Below, in pieces: positions 54,265 through 63,696 of a stretch of DNA of 64,000 nucleotides. The translations under genes and the position numbers were made by a program. Numbering within the stretch: position 1 is the first letter of the stretch; each line of letters opens with the position of its first letter. The notes beneath the pieces were generated by a model. The model ran no database searches, was not told the origin of the DNA, and saw only the letters and a list, made by a program, of their open reading frames with translations. The DNA comes from JAHFPN01 sp963765745. Its GTDB lineage: Bacteria; Pseudomonadota; Alphaproteobacteria; Rhizobiales; Xanthobacteraceae. The stretch spans positions 1 through 64,000 of the forward strand of contig CAVXXM010000001.1 in NCBI GenBank assembly GCA_963765745.1, written 5' to 3'.

Positions 54265-55137
54265 TCAGGCGACGCGGACGGTTCCGGCACCGGGCGCGCG
54301 CTTGGGCACAGCCCGGTCCGCCGAAGCAGCCGCGCGCAGGTAGAGGCCGCGCTTGTCCGGGTGCGGCACGAACGCGCCGGTGAGCCCGATGACCGTTTCG
54401 GCGGCGCCAAGCACGAGAAATCCGTCGCGCGCCAGCGCCTGCGACAGGCGCTCAAGCACGGCGATCTTGGTCGCGGCGTCGAAATAGATCAGAACGTTGC
54501 GGCAGAATATGACATCGAACGTGCCGAGCGAGGCGAAGTCGTCGAGCAGATTCATTTGCCGGAACTGGACCATGCCGCGCAGTTTATCGCTGATGCGCCA
54601 CTGGTCGCCGACCTGCTCGAAATGCTTGAGCAGCAGCTGCACCGGAAGCCCGCGCTGCACCTCGAACTGGTTATAGGTCCCGGCGCGCGCCCGTTCGATC
54701 ATCTCGTGGCTGATGTCGGTGGCGAGAATCTCGACGCGCCAGCCTTGCAGCATGGCGGCCGCTGCATCCAGAATCATCGCCAGCGAATAGGGTTCTTGCC
54801 CGGTTGCCGCGGCGGCGCACCAGATGCGGATGCGCTTCCTGGGCGCGCGCGCAGAAAGCAGCCCCGGCAGGATGGTGTCGCGAAAGCGGTCGAAGGGGAT
54901 CTTGTCGCGGAGGAAGAATGACTCGTTGATGGTCATTGCTTCGGTCACTTCGACCCGCAGCGCCTCGGCTTCGGGCTCCTGCAGCCGCTGCACGAGCTCG
55001 CCGATCCCGGCAAGCTTGGCGCGCCGGACGACCGGCATTAGCCGGCTCTCCACCAGATACTGTTTCGTAGGCAGGAGCATGAGACCTGAGCGCTCTTTCA
55101 GAAACTGGCGGAGAAACTCGAATTCGCGCGGGGTCAC
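54265..55137 (-). CDS. cheR: Chemotaxis protein methyltransferase CheR
   Basis: CheR methylates glutamates of chemoreceptors using SAM. The 290-residue product has the N-terminal domain (TPREFEFLRQFLKERSGLML, TINESFFLRDKIPFD) and the catalytic domain (IWCAAAATGQEPYSLAMIL, VEILATDISHEMIERA, VIFCRNVLIYFD). GTG 55137 overlaps the cheB stop. It is the last gene of cheA-cheW-cheY-cheB-cheR. No chemoreceptor gene is in the window. Confidence 0.94.
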   Translation of the reverse strand: MTPREFEFLRQFLKERSGLMLLPTKQYLVESRLMPVVRRAKLAGIGELVQRLQEPEAEALRVEVTEAMTINESFFLRDKIPFDRFRDTILPGLLSARAPRKRIRIWCAAAATGQEPYSLAMILDAAAAMLQGWRVEILATDISHEMIERARAGTYNQFEVQRGLPVQLLLKHFEQVGDQWRISDKLRGMVQFRQMNLLDDFASLGTFDVIFCRNVLIYFDAATKIAVLERLSQALARDGFLVLGAAETVIGLTGAFVPHPDKRGLYLRAAASADRAVPKRAPGAGTVRVA

Positions 55138-56240
55138 GGCCGCTCTCCATTCACGAGCCGCACGACACGCGGCCCGATCTCGTCGAGCGGCAGCACCGCC
55201 GAGCACAGGCCGGCTTGGGCAACGGTGCCGGGCATACCCCAGATCACGCTCGTCGCTTCGTCCTGGGCGATGATGCTGCCGCCAGCCTGCGCGATCGTGG
55301 CCGCGCCCGCGGTGCCGTCGGAGCCCATGCCGGTGAGAATCAGCGCAAGCACACCTGCGCCAAACATCGAGGCCGCGGAAGCAAACAGGGGATCAACCGC
55401 CGGCCGGCAGAAATGCACCGGCGGCGAGTCATCGAGCGCGATTACGTGGGCCGATCCGCGCTGCTCGACCCGCATGTGACGGCCGCCCGGGGCGACATAA
55501 ATGGTCCCAGCGGTGAGCGGTTCGCCGTCCACGCCTTCGCGGGCGGGGCGTGCCGTCTCGCGCTCCAGGTGCTCGGCCAGGATCGTGGTGAAGGTCGGCG
55601 GCATATGCTGGGCGATCAGCACCGGCAGCTGCGGCAGCGCCGGCGCCAGCCCGCGGGCAACTGCCTGCAGAGCCTGAGGCCCGCCGGTTGAACTACCGAT
55701 GAACAGTGCGCGCGGCGGCATCTTGGAGAAAGGGCGAAGCTCCAGCGGCGCGCGTGCCCGGTCGGTGAGGCCGCCGCGCGCGACGCGCTGCAGCCGTCGC
55801 CGGCGGCCAAGATGACGGACCTTATCGATCAGTTCGCGGCGAAAATTCTGCGAGGTCGAGACTTCGCGGTTGCTCTCCGGCTTGGGCACATAATCGGCCG
55901 CGCCCATTGAAAGCGCGCGCAAGCTCACTTCGGCGTTGCGGCGGGTCACGGTGGAAGCCATGATCACGACGAGATTCGGCTTCTTTGCGAGCAGCAGCGG
56001 GAGCGCGTTGAGCCCGTCGAGCACCGGCATCTCGACGTCGAGAATGACGACCTCAGGGTCGAGCCGGGTCAGGTTCTCGACCGCCTCGCGGCCATTGCCG
56101 CAGGTGCCGACCACATGCAGGTCCGGCTCCTCGCTGACCCAGCGCGAAACCAAGCCGCGCACGACCACCGCGTCGTCGACGATCATCACACGAATGACGT
56201 GCGCTGGCACCGTGGGCTGTACAAGCAAAGGCAGCGACAT
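55134..56240 (-). CDS. cheB: Protein-glutamate methylesterase CheB
   Basis: CheB removes methyl groups from receptors and is activated by phosphorylation from CheA. The 368-residue product has a receiver domain with D68 (VVILDVEMPVLDG) and the esterase triad in IGSSTGGPQALQ, IAQHMPPTFT and ILTGMGSDGTAG. The ATG at 56240 (MSLPLLVQP) is chosen; a longer frame to 56357 runs into the cheY 3' end and is unlikely. Confidence 0.94.
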   Translation of the reverse strand: MSLPLLVQPTVPAHVIRVMIVDDAVVVRGLVSRWVSEEPDLHVVGTCGNGREAVENLTRLDPEVVILDVEMPVLDGLNALPLLLAKKPNLVVIMASTVTRRNAEVSLRALSMGAADYVPKPESNREVSTSQNFRRELIDKVRHLGRRRRLQRVARGGLTDRARAPLELRPFSKMPPRALFIGSSTGGPQALQAVARGLAPALPQLPVLIAQHMPPTFTTILAEHLERETARPAREGVDGEPLTAGTIYVAPGGRHMRVEQRGSAHVIALDDSPPVHFCRPAVDPLFASAASMFGAGVLALILTGMGSDGTAGAATIAQAGGSIIAQDEATSVIWGMPGTVAQAGLCSAVLPLDEIGPRVVRLVNGERP

Positions 56241-56313
56241 CGAACTCGACACGGACTGCACGAAGATCTGGCCTAAAAAAAAGGAGCGAACGGCGGCGCA
56301 GAAGCGCCGCCAC

Positions 56314-56679
56314 TCAGAGCAAGCCGACTTCCTGAAGCTTGGCCTCGACGATCTCACGGTCGAAGGGCTTCATGATGTATTCGTCGGCACCCGCGTGCAT
56401 GGCGCGAGCGATATGAGCGAGGTCGTTCTCGGTGGTGCAGAACACCACCTTGGGCTTGTCACCTCCGGGCAATGCGCGCAGCGCCCGCAGGAATTCGTAG
56501 CCGTCCATCACCGGCATGTTCCAGTCGAGAATCACAGCGACCGGCATTTCCTTCATGCAGGAGTCGAGCGCTTGGCGGCCGTCGGAGGCCTCCACTACGG
56601 TGAAGCCGAATCCCTCGAGGATTCGCCTCGCGACTTTGCGGATGACACTCGAGTCGTCGACGATGAGGCAACGTTTCAT
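56314..56679 (-). CDS. cheY: Chemotaxis response regulator CheY
   Basis: The 121-residue single receiver domain has the acidic pair in LIVDDSSVIRKVARRIL, phospho-acceptor D52 in VILDWNMPVMDGYEFL, switch Thr in FCTTENDLAHI and Lys in YIMKPFDREI. It lies between cheW and cheB. As in other Rhizobiales the single CheY would signal to the flagellar motor or act as a phosphate sink. Confidence 0.95.
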   Translation of the reverse strand: MKRCLIVDDSSVIRKVARRILEGFGFTVVEASDGRQALDSCMKEMPVAVILDWNMPVMDGYEFLRALRALPGGDKPKVVFCTTENDLAHIARAMHAGADEYIMKPFDREIVEAKLQEVGLL

Positions 56680-56703
56680 CGTTGCAGCTCCTTCAGTATG
56701 CGC

Positions 56704-57183
56704 TCAGGCGGCGAGCGCATGGGTTGGCGGTTCAAGCAAACGGTCAATATCGAGAACGACCATGAGCCTGCCTTCGAGAGGATGGACACCGGCGGTGACC
56801 GCTGCCCAAGACGGATCGAGATGCGTGGGGTTCGGGTCGCGGCTGGATCGCAGAAGCCGCATCACCTCGCCCACGGAATCGACAAGGAGCCCATAGGCCT
56901 CCTCGCGGAATTCGACGCCCACGGCCATCCGCCCGGCGCTGTTGGAGAGCGGCGGAAGACCTAGGCGGCTGCGCATGTCGAACATGGTGATGATGCGACC
57001 GCGCAGGTTCAGCACGCCCGCGATCTCCGGCCGGGCGAGCGGCACCCGGGTGACTCGCGCGGGCAGGAATACGTCGTGCACGCGCGCGATCGGCAGACCG
57101 AACAATTGCTCGCCGACCGTCACGGTCACATACTCGATTTCATCATCGCGATGAGCGGTCATCTGGTTCATCTTCGGATTCAT
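56704..57183 (-). CDS. cheW: Chemotaxis coupling protein CheW
   Basis: The 159-residue product has the CheW fold: EYVTVTVGEQLFGLPIARVHDVFLP, VPLARPEIAGVLNLRGRIITMFDMR (adjacent blocks) and GLLVDSVGEVMRL. It couples CheA to receptors. It overlaps cheA by 4 bp and precedes cheY by 24 bp. Confidence 0.95.
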   Translation of the reverse strand: MNPKMNQMTAHRDDEIEYVTVTVGEQLFGLPIARVHDVFLPARVTRVPLARPEIAGVLNLRGRIITMFDMRSRLGLPPLSNSAGRMAVGVEFREEAYGLLVDSVGEVMRLLRSSRDPNPTHLDPSWAAVTAGVHPLEGRLMVVLDIDRLLEPPTHALAA

Positions 57184-59804
57184 GCGGCACGCGCCATGGA
57201 GCCCGGCAATTCCGCAAGCGCGGCGATCAAACCGCGGCGGTCGAACTTGGCGACGAATTGATCGAACCCGGCCTGGCGGCCGCGCTCGACGATCGTCGCG
57301 GCGGCATGGGAGGAGAGCGCAATCAGCAGCGCGTGCGCGGTGCGTGCGTCGGCACGCAAGCGTTCGGCAAGTTGGAAGCCGCTGATGCCGGGCATCTCGA
57401 TATCGGAAACGACGAGATCGAAGCGCGCGCCCTTCTCGATCAGCGCAAGCGCTTCTTCGCCGCTGGGGAGCGCGGTTACCTCGAACCCCGCGGCCTGCAG
57501 GACCGGGGTCAGCATGTTGCGGAAGAATGCCGAGTCGTCGACCAGAAGGAGTCGGCGCGATTGCACTGCGGAATCGGCGGCCTTGCGGCGTATCCAGTCC
57601 TCGTAGGCGAGCGGCAAGTAGTGGCCCATGTCGAGGACTTCCGTGGCGCGGCCATCGACAATGGCCGCGCCAAGCGTGCCCGGGGTACGGCCGGAGACCT
57701 GGATGTCGAGGTGGTCCTCGACGATGTCCATGATTTCATCGACCACGAGGCCCATGGAGCGACCGGCATCGGAGAAAACGAGGAGCGGTTGCCTGCCCTG
57801 GCTGCGAACTTTCGTGTCGGCGTTCACCGGCACGAGCGGCATCAAGCCGCCGCGATACTGAACGACGTGGCGGCCGTCGGAGAATTCGATCTCGGCCGTA
57901 TCGATCTCCTCGAGCCGCGTGATCAGCGAGAGCGGCACGGCCTTGAGTTCGGCCGATCCAGCGCGGAACACCAAGAGTCCAACCTTTCTGCTCGCCTGCA
58001 GCCGCTCCGGTTCGGAAGTCGAGATCGCGGGTTCGACAGGCGCCGCCGCCTCGAGCCGCGAGCCGAGCATATTGGCAAGACCGTTCGGATCGACAATCAT
58101 GATCACGGCCCCATCGCCGAGGATCGTGTTGCCGGAGAACATGGTGACTCCGCGCAAGAGCGTGGACATCGGTTTAATAACGATCTCCTCGGTATGGAAA
58201 ACCTTGTCCACTACGACACCGAAGGTGTCATGCCCGACCTGCATGACGATGATGAAGCCGTTGTCCTGCGCCATGTCGGCATCGCCAAGCGCGAGCTGCG
58301 TCTTCATATGCAGGAGTGGCAAGAGACGGTCGCGCAACCGCATGACCGGCGCGTCATGGATATGCTCGACGCGGTGCTCCGAGCGGGCGCTCAGACGGAC
58401 GAGCTCGACGACCGAAAGCTGCGGGATGGCAAAGCGCTCGCCGCCAGCCTCCACGATTAGCGCCGAAACGATGGCGAGCGTCAGCGGGATGCGGATCGTA
58501 AAGATGGTGCCGCGGCCGGGCTGCGATTTGAGATCGATGGTGCCGCCGATCTGATCGATGTTGTTCTTGACCACGTCGAGCCCAACGCCACGGCCCGAGA
58601 CGCTGGTCACCACAGCCGCGGTGGAGAAGCCGGGGGCGAAGATGAATTTCTGCAGCTGATGCTCGCCGAGCTTCTCCGCCTCAGCCTCCGACACGAGGCC
58701 AAGCTTGAGCGCGCGGGCGCGGATTTTCGCCGGATCCAGGCCGCGGCCATCGTCGGCGATCTCGATCACAATCTGGCCGCCCTGGTGGAATGCCGAGATA
58801 CGGATCGTACCGATCTCCGGCTTGCCGGCCTTGCTGCGCTCAGCGGGCGTCTCGATTCCATGGTCGCAGGAGTTACGCACCATGTGGGTGAGCGGATCGC
58901 GGATCAGGTCGAGCACTTGGCGATCGAGCTCGGTTGCGGCGCCGGAACGCTCGATCCGGATGTCCTTGCCGAGCTCGGCGGCAAGATCGCGCACGACGCG
59001 CGGCAGCTTGGCCCAGGCGGTGCCGACGGGCTGCATGCGCGTCTTCATCACGTTTTCCTGCAGGTCGGCGGTGACGCTGGAGAGACGCTGCAGGGGCGCC
59101 TTGAACTCGCTGTCATCGTGGCGGCGTACGATATCGAGGAGCTGGTTGCGCGTGAGCAGAAGCTCGGAGACGAGCGTCATCAGTTGCTCGAGCGTATCGA
59201 CCGGAACGCGGATCGTGGGTGTCCGCGCGCCGGCGGCTTCGTGCTCGTCGGAGTCGCGGCGGTCCGCTACGGCGCGGCGATCCGGCGCCTGGGTTGCGGG
59301 CCCGGGTCCGGGCGCCTCGCGGAAGGCGCGCTCGAGCTCGTCGAGGGAGACTTCGTCAGCGCGCAGCTCGCGCTCAATCGTCTGGCCGGCAAGCGTTCCC
59401 GTGGAACGCGGTTTGTCAGCCTTGGCGGAATCGGCGTGCGAAACGCGGCCGAGCGCATCGATCAAATCTTCGTCGCCGCCGCCCGGCTCGCTCGCGGTGC
59501 GATCGAGCGCGACGAGAATTTCCTTGATGCGGTCGATGGTCGAAAGCACCAGCGAGACGGCGTCGGTCGTCACCGGCATGCCGTCGCGGAACTTGCCCAT
59601 GAGGCTCTCGGCCGCATGCGCGAGCGCCTCCAGGCGCGGCAGGCCGAGGAATCCGCAGGTGCCCTTTATCGTGTGAACGAGCCGAAAAATATTGGCGAGG
59701 ATCTCGGAATTGTCGGGCTCGGTCTCGAAACGGACGAGCTCGACGTCGACGAGATCGAGGTTCTCGTTCGTTTCGGTCAGAAATTCCTTGAGCAGGTCTT
59801 CCAT
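57180..59804 (-). CDS. cheA: Hybrid chemotaxis histidine kinase CheA-REC
   Basis: The 874-residue protein has an HPt domain with H44 (IFRLVHTIKGTCGFLGLPRL), a dimerisation domain, the ATPase (HMVRNSCDHGIETPAER N-box, GRGLDPAKIR, GRGVGLDVV), two CheW-like segments and a C-terminal receiver domain from about residue 745 (RRLLLVDDSAFFRNML, DLVVSDIEMPGISGF). The receiver makes it a hybrid kinase, as in several Rhizobiales. It is the first gene of the che set; chpT is upstream on the same strand with a 126-bp gap. Confidence 0.95.
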   Translation of the reverse strand: MEDLLKEFLTETNENLDLVDVELVRFETEPDNSEILANIFRLVHTIKGTCGFLGLPRLEALAHAAESLMGKFRDGMPVTTDAVSLVLSTIDRIKEILVALDRTASEPGGGDEDLIDALGRVSHADSAKADKPRSTGTLAGQTIERELRADEVSLDELERAFREAPGPGPATQAPDRRAVADRRDSDEHEAAGARTPTIRVPVDTLEQLMTLVSELLLTRNQLLDIVRRHDDSEFKAPLQRLSSVTADLQENVMKTRMQPVGTAWAKLPRVVRDLAAELGKDIRIERSGAATELDRQVLDLIRDPLTHMVRNSCDHGIETPAERSKAGKPEIGTIRISAFHQGGQIVIEIADDGRGLDPAKIRARALKLGLVSEAEAEKLGEHQLQKFIFAPGFSTAAVVTSVSGRGVGLDVVKNNIDQIGGTIDLKSQPGRGTIFTIRIPLTLAIVSALIVEAGGERFAIPQLSVVELVRLSARSEHRVEHIHDAPVMRLRDRLLPLLHMKTQLALGDADMAQDNGFIIVMQVGHDTFGVVVDKVFHTEEIVIKPMSTLLRGVTMFSGNTILGDGAVIMIVDPNGLANMLGSRLEAAAPVEPAISTSEPERLQASRKVGLLVFRAGSAELKAVPLSLITRLEEIDTAEIEFSDGRHVVQYRGGLMPLVPVNADTKVRSQGRQPLLVFSDAGRSMGLVVDEIMDIVEDHLDIQVSGRTPGTLGAAIVDGRATEVLDMGHYLPLAYEDWIRRKAADSAVQSRRLLLVDDSAFFRNMLTPVLQAAGFEVTALPSGEEALALIEKGARFDLVVSDIEMPGISGFQLAERLRADARTAHALLIALSSHAAATIVERGRQAGFDQFVAKFDRRGLIAALAELPGSMARAA

Positions 59805-59930
59805 AATGGCCCAGCCGCAAGCGTGAAAGAGCCGGTAAACGCCCGGCCCTCACGCGGGGCTAGTTTCGGCCCGGAAAGGTAAACATTCACTGAAGTTCGG
59901 GCCTGCAAGCACAAACAAAGCCTTATGAAT

Positions 59931-60572
59931 TCAGGCTTCTTCGGCGGTCAGCGTGACGCGGTCGTTTTCCAGGGCGAGTGAGAGCCTCATGCCCGAAGCC
60001 CGGGCCAGCATCCCGGTATAGAAGGGCTGGATGACATGGGCGTCCACGCCCTCGACCGGGGTTCCGGCCAGAAGCGCGGTGACGGCCGGCGGGATACGCG
60101 CGTTCAACCCTTGGGTCTCCAGGCGGAAGCCCATGCGTTCGCCCTCGCCAGCCGGATCGACCTTGATCGTGCCGCCGCGCGGAATGGTGCTGCCCGCGAC
60201 GACGAGAAGATTCAGGAGCAACTTCACGCGGTTCTTGGGCAGAAGCGCGCGGGGCAGGTTCCAGGCGATCTTGGTGCGATCGTCCTCCATGAAGCCGCGC
60301 GCCACTTCCCCGGCATCGCCGAGATCGAGCTGCGCGCCGGCCGAGCCGGCGGCGCCGAACGCAAGGCGGGCGAACTGTAGCCGCGCCGAGGCTTGGCGCG
60401 CGCTCTTGCGGATGAGGTCGAGGGCGACCGCCTGCATGGCGTCGTCCTTCTCGTCCTCGAGCACCTCGAGGCCGTTGATGATGGCACCGACCGGGCTGAT
60501 CACGTCATGACAGACGCGTGAGCACAGGAGCGCCGCTAGATCCAAGCTTTCCAAAACGACAGGATTGGCCAT
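59931..60572 (-). CDS. chpT: Histidine phosphotransferase ChpT
   Basis: ChpT carries phosphate from CckA to CtrA and CpdR. The 213-residue product has the phospho-histidine helix LLCSRVCHDVISPVGAIINGLEVL (H22, adjacent blocks) and the pseudo-ATPase half (RVKLLLNLLVVAGSTIPRGGTIKV, adjacent blocks) of a dimeric HPt that lacks ATP-binding motifs. The ATG at 60572 gives the family N terminus. It is divergent to the CysQ-like gene, with GANTC sites at 60575 and 60598 upstream. Confidence 0.9.
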   Translation of the reverse strand: MANPVVLESLDLAALLCSRVCHDVISPVGAIINGLEVLEDEKDDAMQAVALDLIRKSARQASARLQFARLAFGAAGSAGAQLDLGDAGEVARGFMEDDRTKIAWNLPRALLPKNRVKLLLNLLVVAGSTIPRGGTIKVDPAGEGERMGFRLETQGLNARIPPAVTALLAGTPVEGVDAHVIQPFYTGMLARASGMRLSLALENDRVTLTAEEA

Positions 60573-60675
60573 CGGAGTCCGATAGGTCGAGGAGTGCGAA
60601 TCGGCGCGCAGACGAAGGTGCGGCGTGATACACCCTCGGCCCGGCTCCTGCCAGCCGGCTCGGAATATCGACGCG

Positions 60676-61494
60676 ATGCAATCCGGAAATATAGGGTCAA
60701 ACGACCTTGCCGATCGCAACCGGCTCGTGCCGGCGCTCGCCTCGTTGATGAGCGAGGCCGGCGCACGCATCCTCGACCTCGCCGCCAAGGGACTCCGCGG
60801 ACGATCGAAGCCAGACGCAAGCCTCGTCACCGACGCGGACGAAGCCGCGGAGGCGATCTTGCGCGCGGGTATCGAGCGGATTCTGCCCGGGGTCCCGATC
60901 GTCGCCGAGGAGGCGGTCGCGCACGGTAATGCGACGGCTGCGGCGGATGCGTTTTTTCTCGTCGATCCGCTTGACGGCACACGCGAAATCCTCGCCGGGG
61001 GGAGCGATTTCACGGTCAATGTCGCCCTGGTGTCGGCACGAACGCCGATACTCGGCCTCGTCTATGCGCCCGCTGAAGGTGTTCTCTATGCCGGGGGCGA
61101 CGGCCGCGCGCTTCGAGCGAGACTCGTGCCCGGCAGCCGTTTCGCGGACCTGGATGCGACGGCGATCCGGGCCCGGCCCCGGCCCGAGCGACTGGTTGCC
61201 ACGGTCAGCCGTTCCCACCTCGACCCGGCGAGCGAAGCGTTCCTCGCGGGCTTGCCGGTAGAGCGCCGCATTCAGGTCGGCTCGGCGATCAAATTCTGCC
61301 GGCTGGCGGAGGGCACCGCGGACGTCTATCCGCGGTTTTCGCCGGTGCAGGAATGGGATGCGGCGGCAGGCCACGCGCTACTGGTGGCCGCTGGCGGTTC
61401 TATGGCCGCACCCGATGGGAGACCCCTTGTTTATGGCTGCCCCGAGAAAGGCTGGCGGGTCGACGGTTTTGTGGCCTGGGGGGCGCCCGGCTAG
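60676..61494 (+). CDS. CysQ/inositol monophosphatase family phosphatase
   Basis: The 272-residue product has the metal-dependent phosphatase motifs: VTDADEAAEAIL, VAEEA, FLVDPLDGTREILAGGSDFTVNVAL (adjacent blocks) and YPRFSPVQEWDAAAGHALLVAAGG (adjacent blocks). The KFCRLAEGTADVYPR stretch favours 3'(2'),5'-bisphosphate nucleotidase (CysQ) over inositol phosphatase. It clears PAP from sulfate assimilation if so. The start at 60676 is the ATG best placed before the fold. Confidence 0.85.
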   Translation: MQSGNIGSNDLADRNRLVPALASLMSEAGARILDLAAKGLRGRSKPDASLVTDADEAAEAILRAGIERILPGVPIVAEEAVAHGNATAAADAFFLVDPLDGTREILAGGSDFTVNVALVSARTPILGLVYAPAEGVLYAGGDGRALRARLVPGSRFADLDATAIRARPRPERLVATVSRSHLDPASEAFLAGLPVERRIQVGSAIKFCRLAEGTADVYPRFSPVQEWDAAAGHALLVAAGGSMAAPDGRPLVYGCPEKGWRVDGFVAWGAPG

Positions 61495-61626
61495 ACCTTG
61501 GGACGCATGCTTCGCAATGCCCAACGGTTGCCTCGGGCCCGTCATAGTAGGTAAGCAGGAATCGTCGTACGAATCATGGTCCTGCCGGCGCGCGCGGATC
61601 GGTCCACGCCGGCCACGGAGACCGCA

Positions 61627-62202
61627 ATGACGCCCTTGCGCACCGCCCTCGCCCTCGCCTTGTTTTGTTTGACCGCCGCCCCGGCGAACGCCCAGTCACC
61701 GCCGCCGCCGCCCCGCAGTTCGACCTATTCGTCGCAGGAAGTGCTCTCGGCCGGACATCGCTTCTTCGGTGGAGTATCGCGGGAGCTCGCTCTGCTCGTC
61801 GAGCGGGCGACGAGGCAATGGGGGCAACCGAACGGCTACATTCTCGGCGAGGAAGGCTCGGGCGCCTTCGTGGCCGGACTCCGCTACGGCGAAGGCTCGC
61901 TCTATACCCGCAATGCGGGCGACCTGAGGGTCTATTGGCAGGGGCCGACGCTCGGCTTCGATTGGGGTGGCGACGGCGCGCGCACGATGATGCTGGTCTA
62001 TAACCTGCGCAGCATCGACGACATCTTCAACCGTTTCGCGGGCATCTCGGGCTCGGCCTATTTCGTGGGCGGGCTTGGCATGACGGCGCTGACCTGGGCC
62101 AATATCGTGGTGGTTCCGATCCGCTCGGGCGTTGGCCTCAGGCTCGGCGCCAATGTCGGCTACATCAAGTTCACGCCGCGGGCGACCTGGAACCCATTCT
62201 GA
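61627..62202 (+). CDS. eipA: Envelope integrity protein EipA (DUF1134)
   Basis: The 191-residue product has a signal peptide (TALALALFCLTAAPANAQ) and the DUF1134 domain with EVLSAGHRFFGGVSRELALLVERA (adjacent blocks), GYILGEEGSGAFVAGLRYGEG (adjacent blocks) and GIGYLKFTPRATWNPF-like NVGYIKFTPRATWNPF. EipA is periplasmic and needed for envelope integrity in Brucella, where it is controlled by CtrA; that is knowledge from the family. GGAG precedes the ATG. Two GAATC sites lie at 61559 and 61571. Confidence 0.85.
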   Translation: MTPLRTALALALFCLTAAPANAQSPPPPPRSSTYSSQEVLSAGHRFFGGVSRELALLVERATRQWGQPNGYILGEEGSGAFVAGLRYGEGSLYTRNAGDLRVYWQGPTLGFDWGGDGARTMMLVYNLRSIDDIFNRFAGISGSAYFVGGLGMTALTWANIVVVPIRSGVGLRLGANVGYIKFTPRATWNPF

Positions 62203-62373
62203 GCCGAACCCGGGTTTTCGCAACCTGAGGCGGCAAGATACCGGCGGGGCGACCGGAGCCGCCTAATTTCCGCGCCAGATAGGGTTAATGATTGGTTTCT
62301 CTGGAAGTCGAGCCGCGTGCGTGGCATGGTAAAAGTTAAGTTCCCGCCCTTTGTTGAGTATTGAGGCCGCGAC

Positions 62374-63645
62374 ATGATCGAAGTGATCATGTTTTTTGCC
62401 CTTGGCTTTCTCGCCGCGAGCCTGATTGCGCTCGTGCTGCTTTCGGCCGTCTGGCACCGCGCCGTCCGGCTGACCACGCGGCGGATCGAAGGCGCGATCC
62501 CGGTCTCCATGGCCGAAATCCAGGCGGACAAGGATCAGCTCCGCGCCGAGTTCGCCATGTCCACGCGCCGCCTCGAAGCGAGCGTGGAACAATTGAAGCT
62601 CAAGACCACCGATCAGCTCGCCGAGATCGGCCGCAAGACCGACGTGGTCCGCCAATTGAAGTCCGACGTCCAGGAGACGACGGCGTCCGTCACCTCGCTC
62701 GAGGCGCAAGAACGGGCGCTGCGCGACAAGCTGCGCGCGACCGAGGAAGAGCTCTCGGCCAAGTCGCGCGAGTTGCATGAAGCCGAGAGTCATCTCTCGA
62801 ACAAGCTGAACGAACTCAGCCAGATCAACCGTACGCTTTCCGAGAAATCCATCGAAGCCGATAGCCAGCGCGTCGAGATCGTGGCGCTGGAGACCCAGTG
62901 CGGCACGCTCAAGCACCGCGTCGTCGATCTGGAGCGCGACGTGGCGGCGACCGAGGAACGGCTCGCCGATGAACGCGGCGTCGTGGAGCGCACCGCGCGG
63001 ACGCTCGCCGAAGAACGCGAGAAGGTCGAGAACCTCAATCGGCGGCTTGCCGAAACCGAACGGCTGTTGACCGAGGGTCGTGCGGTCGCTGAAAATCTTT
63101 CACGCAACGTCGCAAGCCTGGAAAGCGAAACCCGCCGCCAGGCCGAGATCGTCGCCGAACGCGAGCGCGAGCTCACCGGCATGCGCGCCGAGGCCGCGAA
63201 GTATCGCGAGGAGATGCTGGCGTCGCGTCGCGACGCGGAAAGCGCCGCGCGCGCTTTCAATGCGACCATCGAGACGCTGAAATCCGAGAAAGCCATGCTC
63301 GAAGGTGCGCTCGCCCAGCTGCGCGAGGACCGCAATCGCCTGCAGCAGGAAGTCGCCGCCTACAAGCATCAGGCCGAGACCGCCTGGGCCTCGGAGCGGG
63401 TCGAGAACGCACTCCTGCGCGAGCGCATCAACGACATCGCCGCCGAAGTAACGCGAATGACCGCAACGCTGGAGGGCCCCGGCTCCTCGATCAACCAGAT
63501 TCTCGATAAGGCCCCGGCCACTCCTCGACAGAACGGCGGTCCCGGCCGCACGCCGGTTCTGGCGGAGACCGCTCAGGCCGGCGGCACCCGCCTGTCGCTC
63601 GCCGACCGTATCCGTGCGCTGCAGAGCCGTTCCGGCCGCGGCTGA
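62374..63645 (+). CDS. Membrane-anchored coiled-coil protein, unknown function
   Basis: The 423-residue product has one N-terminal membrane helix (FFALGFLAASLIALVLLSAVW as adjacent runs), a long coiled coil (about 45-385) rich in Glu, Arg, Leu and Ala, and a Gly/Pro C-terminal tail ending LADRIRALQSRSGRG. Such proteins are widespread in Rhizobiales next to eipA-like genes but without known function; structural or septal roles are guesses. A TTAA-N7-TTTC sequence at 62285-62299 upstream is only a weak CtrA-site match. Confidence 0.75.
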   Translation: MIEVIMFFALGFLAASLIALVLLSAVWHRAVRLTTRRIEGAIPVSMAEIQADKDQLRAEFAMSTRRLEASVEQLKLKTTDQLAEIGRKTDVVRQLKSDVQETTASVTSLEAQERALRDKLRATEEELSAKSRELHEAESHLSNKLNELSQINRTLSEKSIEADSQRVEIVALETQCGTLKHRVVDLERDVAATEERLADERGVVERTARTLAEEREKVENLNRRLAETERLLTEGRAVAENLSRNVASLESETRRQAEIVAERERELTGMRAEAAKYREEMLASRRDAESAARAFNATIETLKSEKAMLEGALAQLREDRNRLQQEVAAYKHQAETAWASERVENALLRERINDIAAEVTRMTATLEGPGSSINQILDKAPATPRQNGGPGRTPVLAETAQAGGTRLSLADRIRALQSRSGRG

Positions 63646-63696
63646 CATAGCGCTCAATCCCCGTGAATTCGGCAATTTAGGGAACAGCGGGCTCGC

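Noticed and set aside
62285..62299. CtrA box upstream of the coiled-coil gene
   Set aside because: TTAA-N7-TTTC matches only one half-site fully; too weak to list as a site.
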